The notes beneath the pieces were generated by a model that saw nothing but the letters and a program-made list of their open reading frames with translations, was not told the origin of the DNA and ran no database searches. A stretch of DNA of 64,000 bases from Erwinia amylovora (GTDB lineage Bacteria > Pseudomonadota > Gammaproteobacteria > Enterobacterales > Enterobacteriaceae), in assembly GCF_017161565.1 (NCBI RefSeq), contig NZ_CP066796.1:1054001-1118000 (forward strand), given 5' to 3'. Below are positions 30,274-39,372 of the stretch, piece by piece. Each line of letters begins with the position of its first letter. The stretch's first letter is position 1. The position numbers and the translations under genes were made by a program.

Positions 30274-30663
30274 TTATGGGCTGCTAAATGAATGGCTGGA
30301 CTGGATCTGGCTCATTACGCATTCTTTAGCAAAAATGTTAAACAATCGCTTCGCTGATTTTTGCCAGCGTTGTAAGTCAAGATTGTTGACACCGTAATTG
30401 CTGAAAAGCATAAAGGTGTCGTCCAGATACTCATCAATTTGACTTATCAGATCGCTGTCTTCGATATGCTTGATTTTGTAATTCATTGTGAATGCTGCAA
30501 TGTGCTCTATCAGGTCGTTAAGCTGAAGATTGCTCGTTGAGGTGGGGTCGTTAACCCAGCCATGATGGCTGTCGCCTAACGTAGCCAGACTTTCATCATA
30601 CAGGTTTTCACATAAGAATTTCAGCTGCGCAATATCATGCCTTTTCGGTGAGTATTCGTCCAT
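30274..30663 (-). CDS. tomB: Hha toxicity modulator TomB
   Basis: TomB (YbaJ) counteracts Hha toxicity, reportedly through oxygen-dependent oxidation of Hha, and affects conjugation and biofilm. The 129 residues match TomB through [24 protein letters not shown] and [18 protein letters not shown]; the C-terminus ([17 protein letters not shown]) is diverged. The start is at MDEYSPK; an ATG five codons upstream is less conserved. It forms an operon with hha. Confidence 0.95.
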   Translation of the reverse strand: MDEYSPKRHDIAQLKFLCENLYDESLATLGDSHHGWVNDPTSTSNLQLNDLIEHIAAFTMNYKIKHIEDSDLISQIDEYLDDTFMLFSNYGVNNLDLQRWQKSAKRLFNIFAKECVMSQIQSSHSFSSP

Positions 30664-30809
30664 CATTTTTCCCTCCATAGCTCGCGAAACATGCCATTAA
30701 GCCGCACTTGTAAACTCAGTGTGCCTGGAATTGGTAATTACGACGCGACTATGAACATCTGTACAAATATAACCTGGTATGAATTATCTGTATCGGTGAT
30801 GACTAAATA

Positions 30810-31163
30810 TTACAATTCGTCTGACGTTGTTTGGCGATGGTTATCAACAAAGTCGAAAATCAGTTCGTTCGGACTATAGCTAAAGTTGACCGACTGATTG
30901 GTTGTTTCAACCGCATCAATATCTAAACAGGCATTGAACAAGTTCCAGCTAAAGCTATAGTTCATTTTATAACGCGATTGCCCTAAATGTTCCAGAGAAA
31001 TAATTCTGATAGTGTTGGGAACATATCGCGCATCGGATGAATACCACTCAAGGGAACCCACCAGGTCAGTCTCTATTTTAGGAATTGACTGTCGGATTTC
31101 TGACATTAATTCAAGCGGATCGACATCAGTTTGGCTGTACTTTACTGGTAAAGTTTTGTGCAT
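30810..31163 (-). CDS. Hypothetical protein, orphan near tomB
   Basis: A 117-residue soluble protein I do not recognise (MHKTLPVKYSQTDVDPLELM...). It has no signal or membrane segment and is acidic overall, with aromatic-rich patches (SYSPNELIFDF). The ATG has GAGG eight bases before it, and codon use looks coding though AT-richer than neighbours. It lies upstream of tomB on the same strand with a 146-base gap, in a stretch where E. coli has no counterpart. The nearest upstream element is a Zur-like palindrome 256 bases away. Confidence 0.6.
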   Translation of the reverse strand: MHKTLPVKYSQTDVDPLELMSEIRQSIPKIETDLVGSLEWYSSDARYVPNTIRIISLEHLGQSRYKMNYSFSWNLFNACLDIDAVETTNQSVNFSYSPNELIFDFVDNHRQTTSDEL

Positions 31164-31340
31164 TTTTTCCTCGCGGAGATATTTTTTACCCAGGATAGTT
31201 GCCAGACATGGCTAAACCGGCGACCCGTTAATTGCAGTATAGCTTATCACAATGATGTGGTGGTTAAATATTCCCCTGTCCGTATTCCCTACATAACAGG
31301 TATAAGGGGCCGGTTGAGTTTTATTTATATATAGAGGTCG

Positions 31341-31430
31341 ATGTTGGAAGAGAAATTTGGCGTAATAAATAGATACATTTCATCGTTTATCCTGCCAACG
31401 TGCCTGGGTTATTTTATTGTTATATTATAA
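31341..31430 (+). CDS. Candidate small membrane peptide
   Basis: A 29-codon frame (MLEEKFGVINRY followed by the hydrophobic stretch ISSFILPTCLGYFIVIL) with GAGG only a few bases before the ATG, closer than ideal. The layout, a short charged start and one membrane-spanning segment, resembles enterobacterial small membrane proteins, but a chance AT-rich frame is equally possible. Its last codons lie inside the Zur-like palindrome. Confidence 0.25.
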   Translation: MLEEKFGVINRYISSFILPTCLGYFIVIL

Positions 31431-31431
31431 C
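31419..31431. promoter_or_regulatory. Zur-like palindrome in gene-poor stretch
   Basis: GTTATATTATAAC is a perfect 13-base palindrome matching the core of the enterobacterial Zur operator (GTTATAWTATAAC). No gene starts directly beside it, so function is uncertain. Confidence 0.4.
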
Positions 31432-31934
31432 GCCTTTCAAAGGTGATTCTGACTGAGTGACCCTTTTATCTCCGGTCGTGGGGGGCAACGGCCCGGCCTT
31501 GCATCACAGGGTCATTATTTTGCTAACAATAAGTTGGTTGGTACGACGATCCGTCAGGTAATTATCACAGGTCAACAGCTGCCTGGCACCAGCCCTGCAC
31601 CAGCTGGTCAGTTTAACTGGCGCATAAAGGCCCCGGTGGGGTGGCAGTGACGACATCAAATCATCACTGTTAAAGCCTGGCGAGGCTAGTGCCATACGTT
31701 AAGTGGTTTGGCCAGCCTGTCGGTTCCACACTGTCAGGTCGCTGGCTTTCGCACTGGCCGGGAACTGAAAAAGACTGTTCCCGTTTCTAAGGTCGCGATG
31801 GGCTACTGGCCGTGCAGTGGCTTTGAGTCGCCCGAACCTGTAAAAACCGCGATAAGGCAAATTAAAAAGGACAGCTGGCGCTATCCTTGATTTGAAGCTG
31901 TGAGGCACGTTCCTGTGCGCCGGGACGCTCACAG

Positions 31935-32081
31935 TCAACGCTTCTTTTTGCCGCCTCTGCCCTGTACGGCTTTGAAACGCGGATTGCTTTTGCAGATCAC
32001 AAATACGCGGCCGTGACGGCGAACGACTTTGCAATCCTTGTGGCGTTTTTTGGCCGACGCCAGTGAGCTCAGAACCTGCAT
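31935..32081 (-). CDS. rpmJ2: Alternative (type B) 50S ribosomal protein L36
   Basis: YkgO-type L36 lacks the zinc-binding Cys set of RpmJ and replaces it when zinc is scarce. The 48-residue protein ([20 protein letters not shown], then [20 protein letters not shown], ending KKKR) matches E. coli YkgO and has only two Cys. It is downstream of, and overlaps by 13 bases, the rpmE2 frame, with AAGGA seven bases before its ATG. Expected to be co-transcribed from the Zur-controlled promoter. Confidence 0.92.
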   Translation of the reverse strand: MQVLSSLASAKKRHKDCKVVRRHGRVFVICKSNPRFKAVQGRGGKKKR

Positions 32082-32350
32082 AATATTGTCCTTATTTTCA
32101 TTGCGTCAGGAAAACGGTTCAATCTCTGATTGAAGCGCGCAGCACTGCTCTCTTTGGCAAAATTTTTCTGCTTGCCGGTATAGTAAACGTGCGAAGCGGA
32201 GGAAGCATCCAGCGGCATACAGGGCATAGCTTCACCTTCAAGCTGGACGGTTCGTTCAGTTGTCGTGGTGGAACCTGCAACAAAATAAGCATCAGCCGTT
32301 GTGTCATGGAACACGACCTTGCGGTAAACAGGATGGATTTCCGGTTTCAT
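32069..32350 (-). CDS. rpmE2: Alternative (type B) 50S ribosomal protein L31
   Basis: YkgM-type L31 replaces the zinc-containing RpmE under zinc starvation. The 93-residue frame starts [20 protein letters not shown] and keeps [17 protein letters not shown] and ARFNQR. The family PYVTLDVSS segment reads PCMPLDASS, and the last residues ([10 protein letters not shown]) run into rpmJ2. Deleting one A of the AAAA at 32095-32098 would end the protein at MK-stop, 84 residues, with the stop just before the rpmJ2 Shine-Dalgarno; the extra tail may thus be a recent frameshift or a sequencing error. A Zur box lies 13 bases upstream. Confidence 0.88.
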   Translation of the reverse strand: MKPEIHPVYRKVVFHDTTADAYFVAGSTTTTERTVQLEGEAMPCMPLDASSASHVYYTGKQKNFAKESSAARFNQRLNRFPDAMKIRTILCRF

Positions 32351-32362
32351 TACTCCCTCAAT

Positions 32363-32386
32363 TGATATGTTATAATATAACCAAAA
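32363..32386 (-). promoter_or_regulatory. Zur operator of rpmE2-rpmJ2
   Basis: The core GTTATAATATAAC (32369-32381) matches the enterobacterial Zur box, with one outer half (ATGTTATA) also fitting. It is 13-36 bases before the rpmE2 ATG, where repression by Zur with zinc would block transcription, as in E. coli ykgMO. Confidence 0.75.
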
Positions 32387-32438
32387 GTATGCATCGCCAA
32401 TCCCTGAATTGCAACCACTCAAAGGGGATATTCAAGGC

Positions 32439-32472
32439 AAAAAAAAGGCCGCGCAGTTAACCCTGGCGGCCT
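32439..32472 (-). terminator. acrAB terminator
   Basis: On the minus strand, AGGCCGC (32472-32466) pairs with GCGGCCT (32452-32446), followed by an eight-base T run. It is 26 bases after the acrB stop. Confidence 0.85.
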
Positions 32473-32497
32473 CTTACTTCCTCACGACGGTTGTCGA

Positions 32498-35400
32498 TTA
32501 GTGTTTGTCCACAGGATGGCTGTGTTCAATATCATCTTTGTTTTTACTGAAGCGGCGGCGCACTACCACGAAGAACACCGGTACGAAGAATATCGCCAGC
32601 ACCGTAGCGGTTACCATGCCGCCCATCACGCCGGTACCTACGGCGTTCTGAGCGCCGGAACCGGCACCGCTACTGATCGCCAACGGCAGCACGCCGAGGA
32701 TAAATGCCAGTGAGGTCATCAGGATTGGGCGTAAACGCATTCGCACCGCCTCCAGCGTTGCCTCCACCAGGCCTTTTCCTTCTTTCTCCATCAGGTCTTT
32801 AGCAAACTCGACAATCAGGATGGCGTTTTTCGCCGACAGCCCGATGGTGGTTAGCAGCCCTACCACAAAGTAGACATCATTACTCAGTCCACGCAGAGTG
32901 GTGAAAATTAATGCGCCGATAACCCCAAGCGGTACGACCAGCATAACGGCAAAGGGGATGGACCAGCTTTCGTACAACGCAGCCAGACACAGGAACACCA
33001 CAATCAATGAAATTGCATACAGTGCCGGAGCCTGATTACCCGATAGTCGTTCCTGGTAAGACATGCCGGTCCAGTCATAGCCGATACCGGTTGGCAACTT
33101 AGACGCCAGCTCTTGCATCAGGTTCATCGCTTCACCGGAGCTTTTACCCGCCGCCGGCTGGCCCAGTAGTTCCATCGAAGGAAGACCGTTATAGCGTTCC
33201 AGACGTGGTGAACCGTAAACCCATTGTGCGGAAGCAAAGGCGTTAAACGACACCATTTCGCCGTTGGTAGCGCGAACATACCAGTTACCAATGTCAGTTG
33301 GCAGCATGCGGTATGGAGCACCACCCATCACGTACACTTTCTTCACACGGCCACGGTCAATGAAGTCATTGACGTATGATCCCCCCAGGCGGCAGCGAGC
33401 GTCGTGTTGATATCAGACAGCGAAACCCCCAATGCCTGAGCTTTCTCCTGGTCGATAGTCAGTTTGTACTGTGGGGTGTCTTCCAACCCGTTTGGACGCA
33501 CACCAACCAGCGTATCTGAATGCTGAGCAATCATCCCCAACAGCTGGTTGCGTGCCGCGGTGAGTTTTTCATGGCCCAGGGCGCCCTGATCGATAAGCTG
33601 GAAGTCAAAACCGGTGGCGGTTCCAAGTTCAACAATAGCCGGCAGGTTAAACGGGATCACCATCGCATCTTTGATCGCCGAAAGTGCGCCCATTGCCCGA
33701 CCGGTAATGGCCGGGACTTTGTTTTCGGCACCAGAACGTTCATCCCAGGGCTTCAGACTGACAAAAGCCAGCCCGGTATTTTGCCCGCGCCCGGCAAAGC
33801 CGAAGCCGTTAACGGTAAACACCGAGTTGACGTTCGTCTTTTCTTTATTCAGGTAGTAATCCGTTACCTGGTCGAGCACTTTCTGGGTACGTTCCTGGGT
33901 TGCGCCAGCAGGCAGCTGTGCCATGGTCAGAAATACCCCCTGGTCCTCCTCCGGTAGGAAGGAGGTTGGCAGACGCAGGAACAGGAATGCCATACCCACC
34001 ACAATCAGCAGATAAATCACCAGGTAACGACCGGTACTGCGCACAATATGGCCGACGCTGTCGGTATAGTGATGGGTGCTTTTGTCAAACAGTCGGTTAA
34101 ACCAGCCAAAGAAACCGGTGGTTTTGCCATGATCGCCTTTATTTATGGGCTTCAACATAGTGGCACAGAGTGCCGGGGTCAGAATCAGTGCAACAATGAC
34201 CGACAGCACCATCGCCGAAACGATGGTAATCGAGAACTGGCGGTAGATAACGCCGGTAGAACCACCGAAGAAGGCCATCGGGATAAATACCGCTGACAGC
34301 ACCAGAGCGATGCCGACCAGCGCACCCTGGATCTGATCCATCGACTTGCGCGTGGCTTCTTTTGGCGACAGGCCCTCTTCGGCCATGACACGCTCGACGT
34401 TTTCCACCACTACGATGGCGTCATCGACCAGCAGGCCAATAGCCAGCACCATCCCGAACATCGTCAAGGTATTGATTGAGTACCCGAAAGCGCTGATTAT
34501 GGCGAAAGTACCCAGCAATACGACCGGCACCGCAATCGTTGGGATCAGGGTGGCGCGGAAGTTCTGCAAGAACAGATACATCACCAGGAACACCAGCACG
34601 ATAGCTTCTACCAGAGTTTTAACCACTTCATTGATCGAAATTTTGACGAATGGCGTGGTGTCATACGGGTAAACCACCTTCAGCCCTGAGGGGAAGAACG
34701 GCTCCAGCTTAACTAACTCCGCTTTCACTGCCGCCGCGGTATCCAGTGCGTTTGCTCCGGTAGCCAGCTTGATACCCAAACCCGAGGCAGGTTGCCCGTT
34801 ATAGCGAGCAATAACCTCGTAATTTTCACCGCCCAGCTCAATATGCGCCACATCGCTCAGGCGTACGCGTGAACCGTCAGCATTCACTTTCAGCAGGATT
34901 TTACCGAACTCTTCCGTCGAGGTCAGACGGGTCTGCGCGATGATCGAGGCATTCAGCTGTTGGCCTTTAACCGGCGGTGAACCACCGAGTTGGCCCGCCG
35001 CTACCTGGGCGTTCTGCGTGTTAATCGCGCTAATAACGTCTACCGGGGTAAGCTGGTAGTTGTTAAGCTTGTGCGGGTCCATCCAGATACGCATCGCATA
35101 TTGCGCCCCGAACAGCTGGGTATCCCCCACGCCGGAGACACGACTGAGCGGATCTTTGATATTAGATCCAACGTAGTCGGAGATATCATTCTGCGTCATG
35201 GTGCCGCTGTCATTAATGAAACCGGCGACCATCAGAAAGCTGCTGGAGGATTTCTGTACGCTGATCCCCTGTTGCTGGACTTCCTGGGGCAGCAGCGGCG
35301 TTGCCAGCTGCAGCTTATTCTGCACCTGCACCTGAGCGATATCGGCATCAGTACCGGACTCGAATGTCAGGGTAAGCTGCAGCGTGCCTGACGAGTCGCT

Positions 35401-35643
35401 GCTGGAACCCATATACATCAGGCCGTCGATGCCATTCATATTTTGTTCGATAACCTGGGTGACGGAGTCCTGCAGGGTTTTCGCATCGGCGCCCGGGTAG
35501 GTCGCCGTGATCTCAATGGCCGGCGGAGCAACGTTAGGATATTGCTCAATCGGCAGTTTCAGGATCGACAGCGTACCCGCCAACATAACAATGATGGCGA
35601 TAACCCAGGCGAAAATAGGGCGATCGATAAAAAACTTAGCCAT
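32498..35643 (-). pseudogene. acrB: RND efflux pump AcrB, interrupted by a -1 frameshift
   Basis: AcrB is the proton-driven inner-membrane pump of AcrAB-TolC, which exports antibiotics, bile salts and plant phenolics. The gene reads as two frames: residues 1-~752 (35643-33386) and the rest (to 32498). The break is in a run of six G (33386-33381 on the minus strand) within TGGGGGG; with seven G the sequence reads [22 protein letters not shown], exactly the AcrB text, and the product would be 1048 residues (E. coli 1049). Both parts keep AcrB motifs, including the transmembrane Asp pair in [21 protein letters not shown]. Nothing else is degraded, so it is either a recent loss, a phase-variable tract or a sequencing error. 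It is 16 bases after acrA. Confidence 0.9.
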
Positions 35644-35659
35644 GTATCAGCGGCTCCTG

Positions 35660-36853
35660 TTAAGACTTCGGTTTCTCAGACTGCGCCTGAGTCGTAGTTT
35701 TGGCGCCATCGTCGCTGACTTCCTGTGGTGTCACCGTTGCACCTGGTTTCACCCGCTGCAGACCAGTAATAATCACGCGGTCGCCGGCGTTAAGACCTTC
35801 AGTCACCAGCCACTTATCACCTATTGCCCGATCGGCGGTCAGATTACGTGATTCAACTTTGTTATCCGGGCCGACCACCATAGCAGTTGCCTGGCCGGTT
35901 GGCGTGCGCGTTACGCCTTGCTGAGGGACTAACAGCGCGTTCGGGTTGGTGCCTTCATCCAGACGTGCACGGACAAACATGCCCGGCAGCAGGTGATGAT
36001 CCGGGTTGGGGAAGATGGCACGCAGAGTGATAGAACCGGTGGTTTCATCAACGGTAACATCAGAGAATTCTAATACTCCGCTCTGAGCGTATTCACTACC
36101 GCTCTGCAACAGCAGTTTAACTTCAGCTTTTCCGTTAATTTGCTGCAACTTCCCGGAAGCCAGCTCTTCACGCAGGCGCATAAAATCTTCGCTGGGCTGC
36201 GTTACGTCAACATAGACAGGATCCAGCTGCTGTACGCTTGCCAGCGCGGTAGTTTGCGCGCTGGTGACCAACGCCCCTTCGGTTACGGAAGATTTACCAA
36301 TTCGGCCATCGATCGGCGAGGTTACTTTGGTATAGGCAAGATTAATACGAGCTGACTCTACCGCTGCCCGTGACGCCACAACGGCAGCCGCCGTCTGGCT
36401 CTGGGTAGCGACAGCCGTGTCGTAGTCCTGCTGGCTGATATACTTAGTCCCCATCAGGGGTTTGTAGCGTCTTACGGTCGTAGCAGCAATTTGCGCATTG
36501 GCCTGTGCCTGTGCCAGATCGCCCTTAGCGCTATCATATGCGGCCTGATAAGTGGCCGGATCGATTTGATATAAAGACTCACCTGCCTTGATATCGCTAC
36601 CCTCAACGAAGTTGCGTTTCAAAATAATGCCTGAAACCTGTGGGCGAACTTCTGCGACTCGGAACGACGAGGTACGACCTGGCAGGTCGGTAGTGATTTT
36701 AAGCGGGGTACTTTTTAACGTTATGATGCCTACTTCTGGCGCCTGCTGCTGTTCAGTCTGCTGTGGATCTTTTTTATCACACGCAGTCAGCGCTAAGCTC
36801 CCTGAAAGCATCAGAACGGCCGCCAGAGGCGTTAACCCTCTGTTTTTGTTCAT
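35660..36853 (-). CDS. acrA: AcrA periplasmic adaptor lipoprotein of the AcrAB-TolC pump
   Basis: AcrA is the membrane-fusion protein bridging AcrB and TolC. The 397-residue protein (E. coli 397) has a lipoprotein signal with LTAC (Cys25), the lipoyl halves around VRPQVSGIILKRNFVEGSDI and TKVTSPIDGRIGKSSVTEGAL, the alpha-hairpin between them, and a beta-barrel (HLLPGMFVRARLDEGTNPNALLVPQQGV). It is the first gene of acrAB and divergent from acrR. Confidence 0.97.
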   Translation of the reverse strand: MNKNRGLTPLAAVLMLSGSLALTACDKKDPQQTEQQQAPEVGIITLKSTPLKITTDLPGRTSSFRVAEVRPQVSGIILKRNFVEGSDIKAGESLYQIDPATYQAAYDSAKGDLAQAQANAQIAATTVRRYKPLMGTKYISQQDYDTAVATQSQTAAAVVASRAAVESARINLAYTKVTSPIDGRIGKSSVTEGALVTSAQTTALASVQQLDPVYVDVTQPSEDFMRLREELASGKLQQINGKAEVKLLLQSGSEYAQSGVLEFSDVTVDETTGSITLRAIFPNPDHHLLPGMFVRARLDEGTNPNALLVPQQGVTRTPTGQATAMVVGPDNKVESRNLTADRAIGDKWLVTEGLNAGDRVIITGLQRVKPGATVTPQEVSDDGAKTTTQAQSEKPKS

Positions 36854-36934
36854 AAATAAACCTCGAATGTCCGATATCGATTGTTCAATGGATTACAAAC
36901 CCACTGCTGCGTTTAAATTTTAGTCGTGCTATAG

Positions 36935-36958
36935 TACATACATTCGCAAATGTATGTA
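36935..36958. promoter_or_regulatory. AcrR operator between acrA and acrR
   Basis: A 24-base palindrome with arms TACATACATT and AATGTATGTA around CGCA, nearly identical to the known AcrR-binding site of E. coli. It lies 28 bases before acrR and 81 bases before acrA, allowing control of both. Confidence 0.9.
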
Positions 36959-36986
36959 AGTCTGAAGCGTTGTAAATCATACCGCT

Positions 36987-37625
36987 ATGGCACGAAATAC
37001 CAAACAACAAGCGCAGGAAACGCGCAATCACATTATAGATGCGGCTATCAAGCGTTTTTCTGAACATGGCGTTGCTAATACGTCACTGGCGGACATTGCC
37101 GCAGGCGCAGGCGTGACGCGAGGTGCAATCTACTGGCATTTTAAAAATAAAACCGATTTGCTCAATGAAATCTGGACTCAGTCCGAATCTGGTTTGACTG
37201 CACTGGAACTTGAGTATCAATCAAAATACCCGGAGGATCCACTTTCCGTGATGCGTGCGATGCTTCTGTATGTGTTTGAAGCGACTGCCACCGACCCAAG
37301 AAGACGTGCGCTTATGGAAATCATTTACCATAAATGTGAGTTCGTGGGTGAAATGACCACCCTGCAACTGATGCAGCAAAACCTCTATCTTGAATGTTAT
37401 GAAAAGATAGAAGAGGTGCTGAAAGAGTGTATTGCAGCAAAGCAACTTCCGGAAAACCTGGATACCCGACGCGCCGCGGTGGTGATGCGCGGCTATGTGA
37501 GCGGCATCATGGAAAACTGGCTATTTATGCCGGAAAGCTTTGATCTGGCCGAAGATGCTGCGCAACTGGTGGCTACCTTAATTGATATGTTGAACTACAG
37601 CGTAACCTTGCGCAAACCGGCCTGA
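36987..37625 (+). CDS. acrR: TetR family repressor AcrR
   Basis: AcrR represses acrAB and itself and is released by drugs. The 212-residue protein (E. coli 215) has the TetR HTH at about 10-55 ([46 protein letters not shown]) and a helical ligand domain. The tail is diverged, as usual. The gene appears intact, so the repressor remains although acrB is frameshifted. Confidence 0.96.
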   Translation: MARNTKQQAQETRNHIIDAAIKRFSEHGVANTSLADIAAGAGVTRGAIYWHFKNKTDLLNEIWTQSESGLTALELEYQSKYPEDPLSVMRAMLLYVFEATATDPRRRALMEIIYHKCEFVGEMTTLQLMQQNLYLECYEKIEEVLKECIAAKQLPENLDTRRAAVVMRGYVSGIMENWLFMPESFDLAEDAAQLVATLIDMLNYSVTLRKPA

Positions 37626-37632
37626 TGGCGAA

Positions 37633-37782
37633 TTATGCCAATGCGATGACCTTTTGTTCAAAATCCCGTTGTACAATAGCCAGGGCTGCCAGCACGGTTG
37701 CCGGGTCAAGCTGATTTTCCTCAAGTAACATAATCAAATCAACGGCTAGTTTGATTTCTTCTGGCGCAGTTTCCAGCGACAT
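37633..37782 (-). CDS. rsmS: Small regulatory protein RsmS (YbaM)
   Basis: A 49-residue gene too short for most gene finders. The product ([20 protein letters not shown], then [20 protein letters not shown]) matches E. coli YbaM ([20 protein letters not shown]...), known as RsmS in Pectobacterium and Serratia, where it modulates secondary metabolism and exoenzymes. An AAGGAGA-like RBS precedes the ATG. It is convergent with acrR, the stops being 8 bases apart. The mscK gene between acrR and this gene in E. coli is missing. Confidence 0.88.
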   Translation of the reverse strand: MSLETAPEEIKLAVDLIMLLEENQLDPATVLAALAIVQRDFEQKVIALA

Positions 37783-37820
37783 AAGGTCTCCTTATCAGAT
37801 GTACTGCATAAGCTGAAGCT

Positions 37821-38066
37821 TTAGATGCGCAGAATTCTGCCCACGCCGGCCATGATCAGCGCACCGACCAGCGCCATTAGCAGGGCATGTGTGTCGAAAA
37901 CGCTCAGAGAACCGTATTCGAAGTAACTACTGATATATCCGCCGATCAACGCACCGATGGCGGCAAGTACCAGCGAGCTGACCAGCCCACTGGCCCGGGC
38001 GGGGAACAGGCGCCAGGCCACAATACCCACCAGCAGGCCGATGACAATCCAGGTAAGCAGACCCAT
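37821..38066 (-). CDS. GlsB/YeaQ/YmgE family small membrane protein
   Basis: An 81-residue hydrophobic protein (MGLLTWIVIGLLVGIVAWRLF...) with three membrane segments and the glycine-rich GALIGGYISSYF motif of the transglycosylase-associated (GlsB/YeaQ) family, often stress-induced; no enzymatic activity is established. It sits between rsmS and priC, a place with no counterpart in E. coli. The 170 bases upstream hold no gene. Confidence 0.85.
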   Translation of the reverse strand: MGLLTWIVIGLLVGIVAWRLFPARASGLVSSLVLAAIGALIGGYISSYFEYGSLSVFDTHALLMALVGALIMAGVGRILRI

Positions 38067-38229
38067 AATATTACCGCTGCTCCAGTCATAAAAGGCTAAT
38101 AGCCGTCATACTTCAGGCGGCAGGAACGTTGGCAGCGTATTACTCGACTTCGCCCGGGCCTTCCCCCTTTGAGGCAGCGCCAGTACTGTGCAAAACACCA
38201 TTTCGTTTTGCCTGCAACGCGACTTATTC

Positions 38230-38244
38230 GGTTATATTATAACC
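38230..38244. promoter_or_regulatory. Zur-like palindrome over the priC stop codon
   Basis: GGTTATATTATAACC is a perfect 15-base palindrome with the Zur core, overlapping the last codon of priC. The nearest gene it could control is the GlsB-type gene, starting 164 bases to the left. Confidence 0.35.
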
Positions 38245-38773
38245 CACGTTCACGGTTTTCAATGGCGCGCTCAATTCGTTTTAAAGCTTGCAGACAACGC
38301 TGCAAACGTCCTTCCAGCGCCGCCAGTTCGCGTTGTAAGTGCTGCTGCCGGATCAGCGTTTCCTGCTGCGCTAACAGGCTTTCACGATCGCCGATCATGG
38401 CGCGCAGGCGGCGCTCAAAGTCCTGATGTTCCGCCAGCTTCTCGTACAAATTCTCTTTGACTGGGGCCGGGCGGCGCTCGCTGCTGCGCATTTTTTGCGT
38501 GGCGACTTCACGCTGTAGCGCGCTCATTTGTAAAACCACCCGTTCGGCCATCCACGCTACGCTTTCAGTGCGGTTATCACGCACGCTTTGCGCTAACTGT
38601 GCCAGCGTTTGGCGTACTTCCAGCAAATAATCGCCAAGTCGGGTGGTGTGGCAATGAAACAACTGATGGTCGAAGCGTGCCTGTGTCGTACGCTTATTGG
38701 CATGAGGCTCGACGGCCAGCGCCAGCTTTTCGAGCTGAATTTCCAGTTGTTGCAACAAAACTACGCTCTTCAT
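38237..38773 (-). CDS. priC: Primosomal replication protein N'' (PriC)
   Basis: PriC restarts stalled replication forks by loading DnaB via SSB. From the ATG at 38773 the protein has 178 residues (E. coli 175), all helical, with the conserved block EHQDFERRLRAMIGDRESLL and the C-terminal ALEGRLQRCLQALKRIERAI. GGAGA lies in front of this ATG; the open frame extends 23 codons further without similarity. It is divergent from ybaN. Confidence 0.93.
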   Translation of the reverse strand: MKSVVLLQQLEIQLEKLALAVEPHANKRTTQARFDHQLFHCHTTRLGDYLLEVRQTLAQLAQSVRDNRTESVAWMAERVVLQMSALQREVATQKMRSSERRPAPVKENLYEKLAEHQDFERRLRAMIGDRESLLAQQETLIRQQHLQRELAALEGRLQRCLQALKRIERAIENRERGL

Positions 38774-38840
38774 TGGCTTCTCCCCGGCGTTAATCCCGGT
38801 ATGATAACCTGAATTTAACTCTGAATTATGCGGGCTTGCC

Positions 38841-39212
38841 ATGCGACGTTACATTCTGATGACTTTGGGTTGGTTAGCCATGATATTAGCCACTATCGGC
38901 GTTATCCTGCCACTGCTGCCCACCACGCCTTTTTTACTGCTGGCAGCGTGGTGCTTTGCCCGATCGTCGCCGCGCTTTCACGATTGGCTGTTGCATCGTT
39001 CGGTGTTTGGGCGTTATCTGCGCTACTGGCAGCAGCACCACGCCATGCCTCCGGGCGCTAAGGGCAAGGCAATCCTGTTTATTTTGCTCACCTTTGCTTT
39101 ATCACTGTGGATGATCAACATTTTTTGGCTCCGACTCCTGTTACTCGCCATTCTCATCCCGCTGATTATTTTTATCATCCGACTGCCGGTGCATGATACA
39201 GGAGATGAATAA
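38841..39212 (+). CDS. ybaN: DUF454 inner-membrane protein YbaN
   Basis: YbaN is a conserved inner-membrane protein of unknown function. The 123 residues (E. coli 125) carry the DUF454 signature GVILPLLPTTPFLLLAAWCFARSSPRFHDWLL and three to four membrane segments. Upstream of apt, as in E. coli. Confidence 0.92.
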   Translation: MRRYILMTLGWLAMILATIGVILPLLPTTPFLLLAAWCFARSSPRFHDWLLHRSVFGRYLRYWQQHHAMPPGAKGKAILFILLTFALSLWMINIFWLRLLLLAILIPLIIFIIRLPVHDTGDE

Positions 39213-39372
39213 CCCTGATTTTGCTGAATACGGTTGCAATTGGCCGGCGCTTTGCATAGATTTGGTCGTTTTCGTACGCGGCTTCCCCTCGACGTTTGAA
39301 TTTCACGCATCGGCGATTGCCGCGTGAGATGAAGCTGCGTGAGTCAGATTTGTTTTTACCGGGCACAAGATT

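Larger units (their letters stand above)
31164..31934. other. Sparse 0.77 kb stretch between the orphan gene and rpmJ2
   Basis: No convincing full-length gene. It holds a 29-codon open frame at 31341-31430, a Zur-like palindrome at 31419-31431, and a 60-codon plus-strand frame at 31708-31890 without a good ribosome binding site. The left third is AT-rich, the right part near average. It may be the remains of genes lost between tomB and acrB or a long regulatory tract. Confidence 0.5.

Noticed and set aside
31708..31890. 60-codon plus-strand frame in the sparse stretch
   Set aside because: No plausible ribosome binding site, non-ATG start and no recognised similarity.
31898..31934. CTGTGAG/CTCACAG inverted repeat as the rpmJ2 terminator
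   Set aside because: Long loop and no T tract on the minus strand; too weak to call.
33343..35643. Two separate RND pump genes
   Set aside because: The two frames join into one full AcrB with a single added G, so this is one frameshifted gene.
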